Shown piece by piece: positions 1-10,396 of a DNA stretch of 64,000 nt. Numbering within the stretch: position 1 is the stretch's first letter; each line of letters begins with the position of its first letter. The position numbers were made by a program, and so were the translations under genes. Origin of the DNA: SZUA-36 sp963774415 (GTDB lineage: Bacteria > Pseudomonadota > Gammaproteobacteria > Xanthomonadales > SZUA-36); assembly GCA_963774415.1 (NCBI GenBank), contig CAVZEU010000003.1, positions 434,001 to 498,000 of the forward strand, given 5' to 3'. The notes beneath the pieces were generated by a model. The model did not search any database. It was not told the origin of the DNA and was given only the letters and a program-made list of their open reading frames with translations.

Positions 1-1429
1 CGCCGGCGCAGGCCGCGGCGATGCGGCGGATGATCTCGGGTCGGCGGCGGTTGGATATCACGACCGTATTGACCGGCTTCCTGCCGGGAGGCAACTCGTC
101 GAGCACCGACACCTGCATGCCGGCGTAAGCGGTCATTGCCAGCGTGCGGGGTATCGGCGTGGCGGTCATGATCAGCTGGTGCGCCTGCTGCTCCGCGCCG
201 TCGCCTTTTTCCAGCAGGCTCATGCGCTGGTGCACGCCGAAGCGGTGCTGTTCGTCGACGATCACGAGACCGAGGCGGTCGAACTCAACCCCGCTTTGCA
301 TCAGCGCGTGGGTGCCGATGACGACTTCCGCGCCCGAGCGAATCCGCTCCAGTGCGCGTTCGCGTTGCTTGCCCGCGACCTTGCCGGACAGCCAGACCGG
401 CTCGATGCCCAGCGGAGCGAGCCACTCGGAAAATACCTGCAGGTGCTGTTCGGCGAGCAGCTCCGTCGGTGCGCCGATGGCGGTCTGGTAGCCGTTCTCC
501 GCGGTCTTGAGCGTGGCCAGCGCGGCCACGACGGTCTTGCCCGAACCGACGTCGCCGTGCAACAGGCGCAACATGGGCCGCGGCTGCTCCAGGTCGGCTC
601 CGATTTCCGCCATGACGCGCCGCTGGGCGCCGGTGAGGGTAAATGGCAGCGAGCGCAGGAAGCGGTCCGCCGCGCCGCCGCTTTTTGCCAGCGCCGGCGC
701 GCGCCGGGCGCGTTGCCGGCGGTGCAGTTTCTGCATGCTCAGGTTGTGCGCCAGCAGTTCCTCCATCGCCAGGCGCTTTTGCGCCGGGTGGCGGCGTTCG
801 ACGAGCGCCGTGACGTCGGCGTCCTGCGGCGGCCGGTGGATGACATCCAGGGCCTCGGCCAGCGAGGGCAGGGCCAGTTTTGCCAGCAGATCGGCCGGCA
901 GCAGTTCAGCCAGCGCCAGTTCGCCTCGGTGCATCAGGGCCAGCGCCTGGTCGGTCATGCCCTGCCAGCGGTTCTGGCCGATACCTTCCGCGGTCGGGTA
1001 GACCGGCGTCAGGCGGTCGGCCAACGGCTCCGCGCGGTGCTCGCCGAGCCGTTGGTAGCTGGGGTGAATCATTTCCAGGCCGCGGTAGCCGGCGCTGACC
1101 TCGCCGAAGCACCGTACCCGGGTGCCCTTGGCGAACTGTTGTTGCTGGTAGGGCCGGAAATGAAAGAACCGCAGCGTGATGCGGCCGCTGCCGTCCGCCA
1201 GCACCACGACCAGCGTGCTGCGGCGTGTCCGCACCACCGCGGCGTGTTCAACCCGACCTTCCAGCAACAGCCGCTGGCCCGGGCGGCAACTGCCGATCGG
1301 GTGTATGCGGGTCCTGTCCTCGTAACGCAGCGGCAGGTGGAAGAGCAGGTCCGAGATGCGTTCGATGCCGAGCGCCGCCAGCTTTTCGAGCAGTTTGGGG
1401 CCGACGCCGTGCAGCTCCCCCAATGTCAA
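1..1429 (-). CDS. recG: ATP-dependent DNA helicase RecG (C-terminal part outside window)
   Basis: RecG is a superfamily 2 helicase that remodels stalled replication forks and branch-migrates Holliday junctions. The reverse strand reads an N-terminal wedge/OB region with LRYEDRT near residue 40, then helicase motif I GDVGSGKT, a GTHAL stretch, the DExH box DEQHRFG and motif III TATPIPRT, so about 475 residues are present and the last helicase motifs lie beyond base 1. The frame is open back to the ridA stop codon and contains no ATG or GTG, so initiation is probably at TTG 1429 (or TTG 1423), which gives an N-terminus of the same length as E. coli RecG. Placement 24 bases after ridA suggests translational coupling in the spoT operon. 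The family is certain; the start is inferred. Confidence 0.93.
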   Translation of the reverse strand, partial: MTLGELHGVGPKLLEKLAALGIERISDLLFHLPLRYEDRTRIHPIGSCRPGQRLLLEGRVEHAAVVRTRRSTLVVVLADGSGRITLRFFHFRPYQQQQFAKGTRVRCFGEVSAGYRGLEMIHPSYQRLGEHRAEPLADRLTPVYPTAEGIGQNRWQGMTDQALALMHRGELALAELLPADLLAKLALPSLAEALDVIHRPPQDADVTALVERRHPAQKRLAMEELLAHNLSMQKLHRRQRARRAPALAKSGGAADRFLRSLPFTLTGAQRRVMAEIGADLEQPRPMLRLLHGDVGSGKTVVAALATLKTAENGYQTAIGAPTELLAEQHLQVFSEWLAPLGIEPVWLSGKVAGKQRERALERIRSGAEVVIGTHALMQSGVEFDRLGLVIVDEQHRFGVHQRMSLLEKGDGAEQQAHQLIMTATPIPRTLAMTAYAGMQVSVLDELPPGRKPVNTVVISNRRRPEIIRRIAAACAG

Positions 1430-1453
1430 TTTCCGGGCCGTGGCAGGCCGCCC

Positions 1454-1834
1454 TCAGGCTGCGACGATGGCGTCGATTTCCACCTTGACGCCTTTCGGCA
1501 GGGAGGCGACGCCTATTGCCGCGCGCGCCGGGTACGGGGTGGAAAAATATTCCCCCATGACCTCGTTGACTTGCGGGAAATCCGCCATGTCCACCAGATA
1601 GACCGTCAGTTTGACGATGTCGTCGAGCGTGGCTCCGGCCTCGCGGCAGATGGCGGAGAGGTTTTTGAACACCTGGTGGATGTGCTCGCGGATGCCGCCT
1701 GCGGCCACTTCCATCGTTGCCGGGATCAGCGGCACCTGGCCGGATATGAAGACCAGCCCGCCTTGCCTGATCGCCTGTGAGTAGGTGCCGATCGCACTCG
1801 GCGCCTGGTCGGTGTGGATAACCTCTTTTCGCAT
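1454..1834 (-). CDS. ridA: RidA/YjgF family enamine/imine deaminase
   Basis: This 126-residue protein matches the usual length of RidA, a cytosolic trimer that hydrolyses reactive enamine/imine intermediates (such as 2-aminoacrylate released by PLP-dependent threonine and serine dehydratases) to keto acids and ammonia. Family hallmarks are visible: IGTYSQAI near the N-terminus, FISGQVPL, the active-site arginine in PYPARAAIG and the C-terminal KGVKVEIDAIVA. It sits between spoT and recG, the position seen in many gammaproteobacteria. A substrate source is encoded in this window, the threonine dehydratase-like gene at 22758-23729, but the two are not linked. Confidence 0.94.
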   Translation of the reverse strand: MRKEVIHTDQAPSAIGTYSQAIRQGGLVFISGQVPLIPATMEVAAGGIREHIHQVFKNLSAICREAGATLDDIVKLTVYLVDMADFPQVNEVMGEYFSTPYPARAAIGVASLPKGVKVEIDAIVAA

Positions 1835-1871
1835 CTTGTCACTCCTTGGTAAGTGGGAAACTCCGATCCGG

Positions 1872-4004
1872 TCAGGTGCCGATCCGGCTGACGCGGATGA
1901 CGTTACGGTTGCGGCGCAGACGGCGCATCACGCGCGCCATGTGGTCGCGGTCGGCCACGCTGATCGTAAACAACAGGTTGGCGGCTTCGGGATTGGCTTC
2001 CGGCTGTTCCACCTTTTCGATGTTGCTGCCGGCGTCGCCGATACTGGCGGAGATATTGGCGAGCACGCCCGGGACGTTTTTCGCCAGTATGTTCAGCGCC
2101 ACTTCGAACATGCCCTGCCGGATCGATGCCCATTTCACCTCGATGCAATGATCCGGGTGCTTACGCAGTTCGCGCACGTTGCGGCAGTTCGTGCGGTGGA
2201 TCACAACGCCCTTGCCCGCGGAAACATACCCCATGATGGCATCACCCGGGACCGGGTGGCAACAAGGCGAAAACGTGACCGCGCTGCCTTCGGAGCCGGC
2301 GATGATCAGCGCCTGGGCGCTTTCAGCGGAGGCATCGGTGCTCACTTCCGGCGCCAGTTTGACGGCGACGATACTGGCCAGCAGGTTGCCCATCGCCAGG
2401 GCCGTGTAAAGATCCTCCTGGCGCTCGAAATGATTCTCGCGGAGAAACCGGTCCATGCGCTTGGTCGGCACATCGTCGATGCCGGAACCGCGGTTGTTCA
2501 GGGCCGTTTCCAGCAAACGCAGACCGAGCGCGACGGTGTCCGCCTGCTCGAGGCTCTTGATGAATTGCCGGATCGCGGTCCTGGCCCTGGCGGTGGTGAC
2601 GAAGTCCAGCCATTCCGGCATCGGGTGGGCCGCCTCGTCGGTGATGACTTCGACGGTCTGGCCGTTCGCCAGGCGGTTGGAGAACGGCACCTCGACCTTG
2701 TCGACGAGGATGTGCGAGGCGTGGTTGCCGACGTCGGTGTGGATGGCATAGGCGAAATCCAGCGCCGTCGCGTTGCGGCGCATGTCGATGATCTTGCCCT
2801 TGGGCGTAAATACGAATATCTGGTCCGGGAACAGGTCCGACTTGGCATTTTCCAGGAACTCCATCGAGTCGCTGCTGTGCCGCTGCACCTCGACCAGTTG
2901 CATCAACCAGTCCTTGGCCCGTACCTCGGCGGAACCCACGCTGGGTTCGCCGCTCTTGTATTGCCAGTGCGCCGCCGCGCCCTTTTCCGCCATGATGTCC
3001 ATTTCACGCGTCCGTATCTGGATTTCGACGGGCAGTTCGAACGGGCTGTTGAGCACGGTGTGGAGCGACCGGTAGCCATTGGGCTTGGGCAGTGCGATAT
3101 AGTCCTTGAAGCGGCCGGGCTTGGGCGGATAGAGGCTGTGGATCGCCCCCAGGGCCAGGTAGCAATGCGGCTCCGAGTGCGTGATGACGCGAAAGGCGTA
3201 GACATCCATGACCTCGGAAAACGACAGGTCCTTGGCCTGCATCTTGCGGTAAATGCTGTACGGGGTTTTCTCACGTCCCTTGATGTCGCAGGGAATTCCC
3301 GCTTCGCTCATTTTTCTTTTCAGCGAGTTGTAGATGTCGGCGATAATGGCGCTGCGGTCGCCGGTGACCGTGCTGATATGCTCGGCGATGGTCCGGTGTC
3401 GCCAGGGGTAGAGGTTCTCGAATCCGAGGTCCTGGAGTTCGGACTTGATGCTGTTCATGCCGAGGCGGTCGGCGATGGGGGCATAGATGTCGAGGGTCTC
3501 GCGCGCGATTCTGCGCCGCGGGGCGGCGGTCATCGAACTCAGCGTCCGCATGTTGTGCAGGCGGTCAGCCAGCTTGATGAAGATCACCCTCAGGTCCTTC
3601 GACATCGCCAGCAGCAGCTTGCGGAAGCTTTCCGCGTCCGCCTCGTGGCGGGTCCGGAACTGCATTTTGTCCAGCTTGGTGACGCCGTCGACCAACTCGG
3701 CGATTTCGTCGCCGAAGCGGGATTCGATCTCGGTCCGGGTCAGCGCCGTGTCCTCGATCGTGTCGTGGAGGATGGCGGCCGCGACGCTGGCGTAGTCCAT
3801 GCGCATGTTGGCGAGAATGCGCGCCACGGCAACGGGGTGCAGGATGTAGGGTTCGCCGGTCTTCCGGGTTTGGCCTTCGTGCGCCTCGGCGCTGACGTCG
3901 AAAGCGCGGAGGATGATGGCGACCTTTTCCGGTTCCAGGTAGGTGTTGAGCAGGTCCCTGAGGTTGAGGACCGGCTCCGGCATGGGCATCGGAGTCGCCA
4001 GCAT
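1872..4004 (-). CDS. spoT: Bifunctional (p)ppGpp synthetase/hydrolase SpoT
   Basis: A 710-residue RelA/SpoT-family protein that makes and breaks the alarmone (p)ppGpp. An N-terminal HD hydrolase domain has HPVAVARIL and the HD pair in ILHDTIED, followed by KLADRLHNMRTL. The synthetase domain contains the GYRSLHT motif, then come a TGS domain (IFVFTPKGKIIDM) and a C-terminal ACT domain (residues about 635-705). Because the HD residues are intact it should hydrolyse as well as synthesise, i.e. SpoT rather than RelA. It begins 9 bases after the rpoZ stop, the conserved rpoZ-spoT arrangement. Confidence 0.96.
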   Translation of the reverse strand: MLATPMPMPEPVLNLRDLLNTYLEPEKVAIILRAFDVSAEAHEGQTRKTGEPYILHPVAVARILANMRMDYASVAAAILHDTIEDTALTRTEIESRFGDEIAELVDGVTKLDKMQFRTRHEADAESFRKLLLAMSKDLRVIFIKLADRLHNMRTLSSMTAAPRRRIARETLDIYAPIADRLGMNSIKSELQDLGFENLYPWRHRTIAEHISTVTGDRSAIIADIYNSLKRKMSEAGIPCDIKGREKTPYSIYRKMQAKDLSFSEVMDVYAFRVITHSEPHCYLALGAIHSLYPPKPGRFKDYIALPKPNGYRSLHTVLNSPFELPVEIQIRTREMDIMAEKGAAAHWQYKSGEPSVGSAEVRAKDWLMQLVEVQRHSSDSMEFLENAKSDLFPDQIFVFTPKGKIIDMRRNATALDFAYAIHTDVGNHASHILVDKVEVPFSNRLANGQTVEVITDEAAHPMPEWLDFVTTARARTAIRQFIKSLEQADTVALGLRLLETALNNRGSGIDDVPTKRMDRFLRENHFERQEDLYTALAMGNLLASIVAVKLAPEVSTDASAESAQALIIAGSEGSAVTFSPCCHPVPGDAIMGYVSAGKGVVIHRTNCRNVRELRKHPDHCIEVKWASIRQGMFEVALNILAKNVPGVLANISASIGDAGSNIEKVEQPEANPEAANLLFTISVADRDHMARVMRRLRRNRNVIRVSRIGT

Positions 4005-4013
4005 CGCTATCCG

Positions 4014-4277
4014 TCAGGAGGCCGTATCTTGCTCCTCGTCGTCCATGTCGAAGACTTCGGCGGCCTCGATCTCCGCCTGCAGCAATTCGACGCTGTCGGT
4101 GTCGATCGAGCCGTCGGCGATCTCGCGCAGCGCGATCACGGTGGGTTTGTCGTTTTCTTCCTCGACCAGGGGTTCCGCGCCATTGACGATCTGGCGGGCC
4201 CGCTTGGTGGCTGTCAGCACCAGTTCGAAGCGGTTGTCGATTTTCTCGAGACAGTCTTCTACGGTAATACGTGCCAT
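4014..4277 (-). CDS. rpoZ: DNA-directed RNA polymerase omega subunit
   Basis: An 87-residue omega subunit, which binds the beta-prime C-terminus, helps core assembly and forms part of a ppGpp site on RNA polymerase. The start MARITVEDCLEKIDNRFELV and the following TATKRARQI are diagnostic; the tail is acidic as usual. It lies between gmk and spoT, so that the alarmone enzyme and one of the polymerase parts that senses it are made from one transcript. Confidence 0.96.
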   Translation of the reverse strand: MARITVEDCLEKIDNRFELVLTATKRARQIVNGAEPLVEEENDKPTVIALREIADGSIDTDSVELLQAEIEAAEVFDMDDEEQDTAS

Positions 4278-4318
4278 GCTCTATCCTGTATTTAAGCGAT
4301 TAGGCGGAACCATCAATA

Positions 4319-4951
4319 TTAACTTTTTCCGAGTTGTTGTGCCAGATTTTGCTCGTTTTCGCTGGGCGGGCGGCAGCGACCGGCGCGCCGGTCCTCGACG
4401 ATGGAAAGCAATTCCGACACGGCGCGCTCGAAATCGTCATTGACCACCAGTTGGTCGAACTCGGCCCAGTGTGAAATTTCGGCCCGCGCGGCACGCATCC
4501 GCCGCCGGATGACCGCGCCGCTATCCTGACCCCGTCCGGCCAGTCGTTCCGCCAGGGCTTCCAGCGTCGGCGGCAGGATAAAGATGGAGCAACAGCCGGG
4601 AAAGGCCTCACGGACCTGGCGGGCGCCCTGCCAGTCGATTTCCAGGATCACGTCACGGCCGGCTTCCAGCTCCCGCTCCACCGCACACCGGCTGGTGCCG
4701 TAATCGTGGTCGAATACCCGCGCGTGTTCGAGAAATTCACCGGCGCGGACCATGCGCCGGAAGTCCGTGGCCGATACGAAGTGGTACTGTTGCCCTTCGC
4801 GCTCACCGGGTCTGGCGGGGCGCGTCGTGTGGGATACCGACAGCACCAGGCGCGGGTCGCGCCTCAGCAGTTCGTTGACGAGGCTGGTCTTGCCGGCGCC
4901 GGATGGCGCCGCCACGATGAACAGCTGGCCGTTCCCGCCGCTATTCGACAT
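4319..4951 (-). CDS. gmk: Guanylate kinase
   Basis: Guanylate kinase phosphorylates GMP to GDP with ATP. The 210-residue protein has the P-loop APSGAGKTSLV near residue 15, the GMP-binding stretch SHTTRPARPGEREGQQYHFV and the DVILEIDWQGARQVR segment. Its start overlaps the end of yicC by 11 bases, which implies translational coupling, and it is followed by rpoZ. Confidence 0.96.
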   Translation of the reverse strand: MSNSGGNGQLFIVAAPSGAGKTSLVNELLRRDPRLVLSVSHTTRPARPGEREGQQYHFVSATDFRRMVRAGEFLEHARVFDHDYGTSRCAVERELEAGRDVILEIDWQGARQVREAFPGCCSIFILPPTLEALAERLAGRGQDSGAVIRRRMRAARAEISHWAEFDQLVVNDDFERAVSELLSIVEDRRAGRCRPPSENEQNLAQQLGKS

Positions 4952-5810
4952 TCTGGACCTGCTCGCGCATCTGTTCGATCAGAACCTTCAAATCGACCGC
5001 GGCCTGGGTCGTGCGCTGATCGACGGACTTCGAACTCAAGGTGTTGGACTCGCGGTTGAACTCCTGCATCAAAAAGTCCAGCCGGCGGCCTACGGGTTCG
5101 CTCAATTCCAGTACGCGATAGGCCTCGGTGACGTGCGCGTCGAGTCGGTCCAGTTCTTCGTCGACATCCATTTTCTGCGCAAGAAACGCCACTTCCTGTT
5201 CGATGCGCCCGGGCTCCAGCGGCTGTTGCAGGTCGGCAACGCGGTCGAGCAGCCGTTGTTTGAGCGCCGCGCGGATGTCCGGCAACCACGATCGCACCTG
5301 CCTTGTCAGTTCGCTCACGCCGGCAAGCCTCTCGCGCACGGTTGCTTCCAGTTTTTCACCCTCGCGACCGCGGCCCTCAAGCAATTCCCGGGCAGCCTCG
5401 GTCAGCAACTCCATGGCGGCCGCGTGCATGGGCTGCGGGTCCGGGTGCTCCTCTTCGACCAACCCCGGCCAGTAAAGCAGCCTGTCGATAGCGGCCGGGC
5501 TTTCCTGTGCGGCCATCGTGGCCAGTTGCGCGCGTACAGCGAGGAGTTCGCGGGCCAGCGTCCGGTTCAGGCACAGCCCGCTGCCGGCGTCGCCCCTGGC
5601 CTCGGTCAGCCGCAGGGAGGCATCGATTTTTCCGCGGCTCAGAAATTCGCCCAGGCGCTGCCTCGCGTCCGCTTCGAGCGGCCTGAATTCCTCCGGCAAC
5701 CTGAGCGAGAGTTCAAGATAACGGTGATTGACAGAACGCAGTTCCCAGCTCAGGCGGCCAAAGTCGTACTGCCGCTCGATGCGGGCAAATCCTGTCATGC
5801 TTCGAATCAT
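4941..5810 (-). CDS. yicC: YicC family endoribonuclease
   Basis: A 289-residue YicC-family protein. E. coli YicC has been described as an endoribonuclease acting on small RNAs. The family-typical N-terminus MIRSMTGFAR is used to choose the start at 5810 rather than a Met four codons upstream. The NHRYLELSLRLPEEFR segment and the C-terminal DFLMQEFNRESNTLSSKS (RxxNTLxSKS) are conserved hallmarks. It is first in the minus-strand yicC-gmk-rpoZ-spoT-ridA-recG run and is divergent from rph, with about 100 bases between them for both promoters. Confidence 0.92.
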   Translation of the reverse strand: MIRSMTGFARIERQYDFGRLSWELRSVNHRYLELSLRLPEEFRPLEADARQRLGEFLSRGKIDASLRLTEARGDAGSGLCLNRTLARELLAVRAQLATMAAQESPAAIDRLLYWPGLVEEEHPDPQPMHAAAMELLTEAARELLEGRGREGEKLEATVRERLAGVSELTRQVRSWLPDIRAALKQRLLDRVADLQQPLEPGRIEQEVAFLAQKMDVDEELDRLDAHVTEAYRVLELSEPVGRRLDFLMQEFNRESNTLSSKSVDQRTTQAAVDLKVLIEQMREQVQNVE

Positions 5811-5913
5811 TGCTGTTTCCACGTGGCGGGCAATGGCACAATGGTAACGTTAAGCGCAGTCTACTGCATCGTAAATAACGGCAATCCAAGCCAGGCAAAG
5901 ACAGGGACAAGAG

Positions 5914-6630
5914 ATGAGACCCAGCGGCCGCGACCCGGACCAGTTACGCCCCGTTACCATTACCCGCCATTACACCCGGCACGCGGAGGGCTCGGTATTG
6001 ATTGCCTGCGGTGACACCTGCGTCCTGTGCACGGCATCGGTGGAATCCCGCGTGCCGCCGTTTTTGCGTAACTGCGGCCGTGGTTGGGTGACCGCGGAGT
6101 ACGGCATGTTGCCACGGTCCACCGGGTCGCGTATGCGTCGCGAGGCCTCCTCGGGCCGGCAGGGCGGGCGCACGCTGGAGATACAACGGCTGATCGGACG
6201 GTCGCTGCGCGCCGTGGTCGATCTCGAGGCCCTCGGCGAACACACCATTACCCTGGATTGTGACGTGCTGCAGGCCGACGGCGGCACACGCACCGCGTCG
6301 GTGACCGGCGCCTACGTTGCCCTGGTCGATGCCTGTGACTGGATGCTTCGGCAGAGGAAGATCAAGCAGAACCCGATCCACGGCCAGGTAGCGGCGGTTT
6401 CGGTGGGCATTTTCGAGGACACGCCCGTGCTCGACCTCGATTACCCGGAGGACTCCCGCGCGGAAACGGACATGAACGTGGTGATGAATGACGGCGGGGG
6501 TTACATCGAGTTGCAGGGCACCGCGGAAGGCCACGCCTTCCGCCGCGATGAACTCGACCGGTTGCTGGCGCTGGCCGAGCAAGGCATCCGCTCGCTGCTC
6601 GAGGCGCAGACCGCCGCGCTCGGGCGCTGA
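5914..6630 (+). CDS. rph: Ribonuclease PH
   Basis: RNase PH is a hexameric phosphorolytic 3'-5' exoribonuclease that trims tRNA 3' ends. The 238-residue length is standard. It begins MRPSGRDPDQLRPVTI and shows the catalytic-region motifs RSTGSRMRREASSGRQGGRTLEIQRLIGRSLRA in overlapping pieces, GTRTASVTGAYVAL and the DLDYPEDSRAETDMNVVM metal-site stretch. The divergent yicC-rph arrangement is classic, and rdgB follows after 15 bases. Confidence 0.96.
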   Translation: MRPSGRDPDQLRPVTITRHYTRHAEGSVLIACGDTCVLCTASVESRVPPFLRNCGRGWVTAEYGMLPRSTGSRMRREASSGRQGGRTLEIQRLIGRSLRAVVDLEALGEHTITLDCDVLQADGGTRTASVTGAYVALVDACDWMLRQRKIKQNPIHGQVAAVSVGIFEDTPVLDLDYPEDSRAETDMNVVMNDGGGYIELQGTAEGHAFRRDELDRLLALAEQGIRSLLEAQTAALGR

Positions 6631-6645
6631 GGGCGGGCCAGCGCC

Positions 6646-7263
6646 ATGCATAAGCAATACGTGTTGGCCAGCGGCAACGCCGGCAAGTTGCGTGAAATCA
6701 ACGCCGTGCTCGGGCCGCTCGGCTGCTCGGTGCGGCCACAGGCGGAGTGGCAGGTGCCGGAAGCGGAGGAAAACGGCGCCACCTTCCTCGAGAACGCCCT
6801 GGCCAAGGCGCGCCAGGCCGCTCGCTTGACCCGGATGCCGGCGCTGGCCGACGACTCCGGCTTGATCGTACCGGCCTTGCGTGGAGAGCCCGGCATACAC
6901 TCCGCCCGCTACGCCGGCCGCGCGGCCAGCGATGCCGACAACGTCCGCCGCCTGCTGGAAGAGATGGACGGCCTCACCGGGGCGGACCGGCGGGCTTATT
7001 TCTACTGCTGCATCGTGCTGCTTGATTCCGTAGACGACCCGGCACCGCTGATGGCGACCGCGCGCTGGTACGGTGAAATCCTGCACGCTCCCCGGGGCAC
7101 GAACGGTTTCGGCTATGACCCGGTGTTCGCGGTCGCCGGCGGTACGGAACAATACTCGGCGGCCGAACTGACGCTGGAAGCGAAACAGCGCATCTCCCAT
7201 CGCGGCCAGGCGCTGCAGGCGCTGGTCCGGCAGTTACGCGAACAGGACCGCATATGCCGCTGA
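6646..7263 (+). CDS. rdgB: XTP/dITP diphosphatase (house-cleaning nucleotide pyrophosphatase)
   Basis: RdgB/HAM1 hydrolyses dITP, ITP and XTP to monophosphates and so keeps deaminated purines out of DNA and RNA. The 205-residue protein begins with the SGNAGKLREI phosphate-binding motif, has FLENALAKARQAA, the ADDSGL metal-site motif, the GTNGFGYDPVF substrate motif and the C-terminal KQRISHRGQAL. The rph-rdgB-hemW order is common in gammaproteobacteria. Confidence 0.95.
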   Translation: MHKQYVLASGNAGKLREINAVLGPLGCSVRPQAEWQVPEAEENGATFLENALAKARQAARLTRMPALADDSGLIVPALRGEPGIHSARYAGRAASDADNVRRLLEEMDGLTGADRRAYFYCCIVLLDSVDDPAPLMATARWYGEILHAPRGTNGFGYDPVFAVAGGTEQYSAAELTLEAKQRISHRGQALQALVRQLREQDRICR

Positions 7264-7308
7264 TTTCGGCCAGCCTGGCACGGCTGGTGTTCGCCGCCCG
7301 GAACGGCG

Positions 7309-8457
7309 GTGCTTGAAACCCCGCCGCTCTCCCTTTACGTGCACCTGCCGTGGTGCGTGCGCAAGTGCCCGTATTGCGATTTCAATTCGCACGCCGCGGC
7401 CGGCAGCTTGCCGTTCGGCCGTTACGTCGATGCCCTGATCGCCGATCTCGAAGCGGACTTGCCGCTGATCTGGAACCGGCCGCTCGGCAGCATTTACCTG
7501 GGCGGCGGCACGCCCAGCCTGTTTCCGGCCGCGCATATCGATGCCCTGCTTGGCGCGGTGCGGGCGCGGCTGGTCGTCAGGCCGGATGCCGAGATCACGC
7601 TCGAGGCCAACCCGGGTACCGTCGAGCGCGACAGTTTCGAGGCCTATGCCGAAGCCGGCGTCAACCGCGTTTCCCTGGGTGCGCAGACTTTCGATGACGG
7701 TCTGCTCGGGAACATCGGCCGCATCCATACCGCGCGGGAGATTTACGAGGCGCTTGAGTCCCTGGCGTCCAGCCCGATTGAAAATTTCAACCTGGACCTG
7801 ATGTACGCGCTTCCCGGCCAGCGGCTGGAGCAATTGCGCCGGGACCTCGCCAGCGCCATCGAGGCCGGCGCCGCCCATATTTCGCTGTACCAGTTGACGC
7901 TGGAACCCAATACCGCATTTGCCGCCGCCCCGCCCGAACTGCCGGGCGAGGACCTGGCCTGGGAGATGCAACAGCTCGGTGCCGGGATGTTGACCGCGGC
8001 CGGCTACCGGCAGTACGAGATTTCCGCCTGGGCCCGGCCGGGGCTGCGCAGCCGCCACAACACGAACTACTGGCGTTACGGAGATTACCTGGCGATTGGC
8101 GCGGGTGCGCACGGCAAGCTCACGCTGGCGGCCGAGGACAGGATCATCCGCTACGCGAAGCACCGCCATCCCCGGCGCTACCTGCAGGGCAGCGGGAGCG
8201 GCGATTGGCTGGCGCAGCGGCGGGATGTGGTCGCAAGTGAGCGGCTTTTCGAATTTTTCCTGAACCAGTTGAGGCTCAAAGATGGCGTCTGGATGGACGA
8301 CTTCCCGGTGCGCACCGGGCTGGCATGGTCGGCCGCCGAAGACAAGGTGGAACTGGCGCTCGACAAGGGCCTTTTGTCAAAGCAGGGGCGGCGCCTGGTC
8401 GCCACCGAGCGGGGCTGGAGATTCGTCAACGACACGCAGCAGATATTCCTGCCGTGA
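7309..8457 (+). CDS. hemW: Radical SAM heme chaperone HemW (HemN-like)
   Basis: A 382-residue radical SAM protein. The cluster motif CVRKCPYCDFNSH (CxxxCxxC with the CDFNSH ending) separates HemW from true coproporphyrinogen dehydrogenase HemN; HemW binds heme and delivers it to apoproteins. Further matches are YLGGGTPSL, EANPGT, GVNRVSLGAQTF, YALPGQ and the C-terminal HemN-type domain from about residue 300. The start is GTG 7309, shortly after rdgB. Older databases label such genes 'oxygen-independent coproporphyrinogen III oxidase', which is probably wrong here. Confidence 0.93.
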   Translation: MLETPPLSLYVHLPWCVRKCPYCDFNSHAAAGSLPFGRYVDALIADLEADLPLIWNRPLGSIYLGGGTPSLFPAAHIDALLGAVRARLVVRPDAEITLEANPGTVERDSFEAYAEAGVNRVSLGAQTFDDGLLGNIGRIHTAREIYEALESLASSPIENFNLDLMYALPGQRLEQLRRDLASAIEAGAAHISLYQLTLEPNTAFAAAPPELPGEDLAWEMQQLGAGMLTAAGYRQYEISAWARPGLRSRHNTNYWRYGDYLAIGAGAHGKLTLAAEDRIIRYAKHRHPRRYLQGSGSGDWLAQRRDVVASERLFEFFLNQLRLKDGVWMDDFPVRTGLAWSAAEDKVELALDKGLLSKQGRRLVATERGWRFVNDTQQIFLP

Positions 8458-8623
8458 TGCCTGCTTCGGTCCGGCGCCCACCCGTGGACCGCATTCGTAT
8501 TGCCCAGGAGGGCGCGGCCCGGGTCCGGCAGGCGCGATTGGCGGGTTTTCGCTTGCATTGGCGTCGCGCCGTCGCTAAACTACCCGGCTCTTTGGACGCA
8601 GTGATCGAACACCGGATACCGTC

Positions 8624-8866
8624 ATGAAAGCTGACATTCACCCAGAGTACCGCGAAGTGGTATTTCAGGATATTTCAGGCGATTTTGCCTTCCTGACACG
8701 TTCCACCCTGAACAGTAAGGAAACCATCAAATGGGAAGACGGCAATGAGTATCCGTTGATCAAGGTGGAGGTTTCCAGCGCGTCGCATCCCTTCTACACC
8801 GGCAAGCACAAGCTGATGGACTCGGGCGGTCGTGTAGACCGTTTCAAGCGCCGCTACAGCAAGTAA
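8624..8866 (+). CDS. rpmE2: 50S ribosomal protein L31 type B (zinc-independent form)
   Basis: An 80-residue L31 of the longer B type: MKADIHPEYREVVFQD, the VEVSSASHPFYTGKHK core and a basic end GRVDRFKRRYSK. No cysteine pair is present, so this is the zinc-free paralogue, which in other bacteria is often switched on by zinc limitation; no obvious Zur box was recognised upstream. A GC-rich hairpin immediately follows the stop (about 8876-8895) and a GGGCCC/GGGCCC hairpin lies at 8930-8946, but neither is followed directly by a clean T run. Confidence 0.93.
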   Translation: MKADIHPEYREVVFQDISGDFAFLTRSTLNSKETIKWEDGNEYPLIKVEVSSASHPFYTGKHKLMDSGGRVDRFKRRYSK

Positions 8867-9091
8867 TTCCGGCCGCCGGGCGGAGCCGCCCGCGGACCCG
8901 TCACAGACAGTACCTGCAAGGCTTTCGCAGGGCCCGTAACGGGCCCTCGATCAGCGGGTTTTTCGCCGCCCGTTCGCTGGCAATACAGCACCCCGATATG
9001 AGATAATCGATAGTTCCCGTCAACCGGTCCACGGAGCCTGTCGATCACGGTTCGCCCGGTTGTTGAGTTTTTCTTCATATACAGCGAAATG

Positions 9092-9097
9092 AAGGAG
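9092..9097 (+). promoter_or_regulatory. Shine-Dalgarno site deciding the gltA start
   Basis: AAGGAG is followed after six bases by GTG 9104. This favours GTG 9104 over the ATG at 9089, which overlaps the site itself. Confidence 0.6.
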
Positions 9098-9103
9098 CGC
9101 ATC

Positions 9104-10368
<1,265 letters not shown>

Positions 10369-10396
<28 letters not shown>

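Noticed and set aside
179..1780. Long plus-strand open frame over recG and ridA
   Set aside because: It is the antisense shadow of two recognisable genes in GC-rich DNA; its composition (Arg, Gln, His, Ala) is not protein-like.
1785..4295. 836-codon plus-strand frame over spoT and rpoZ
   Set aside because: Antisense shadow. The minus strand encodes SpoT and RpoZ with intact motifs.
5944..7200. 418-codon minus-strand frame over rph and rdgB
   Set aside because: Antisense shadow of two well-conserved enzymes.
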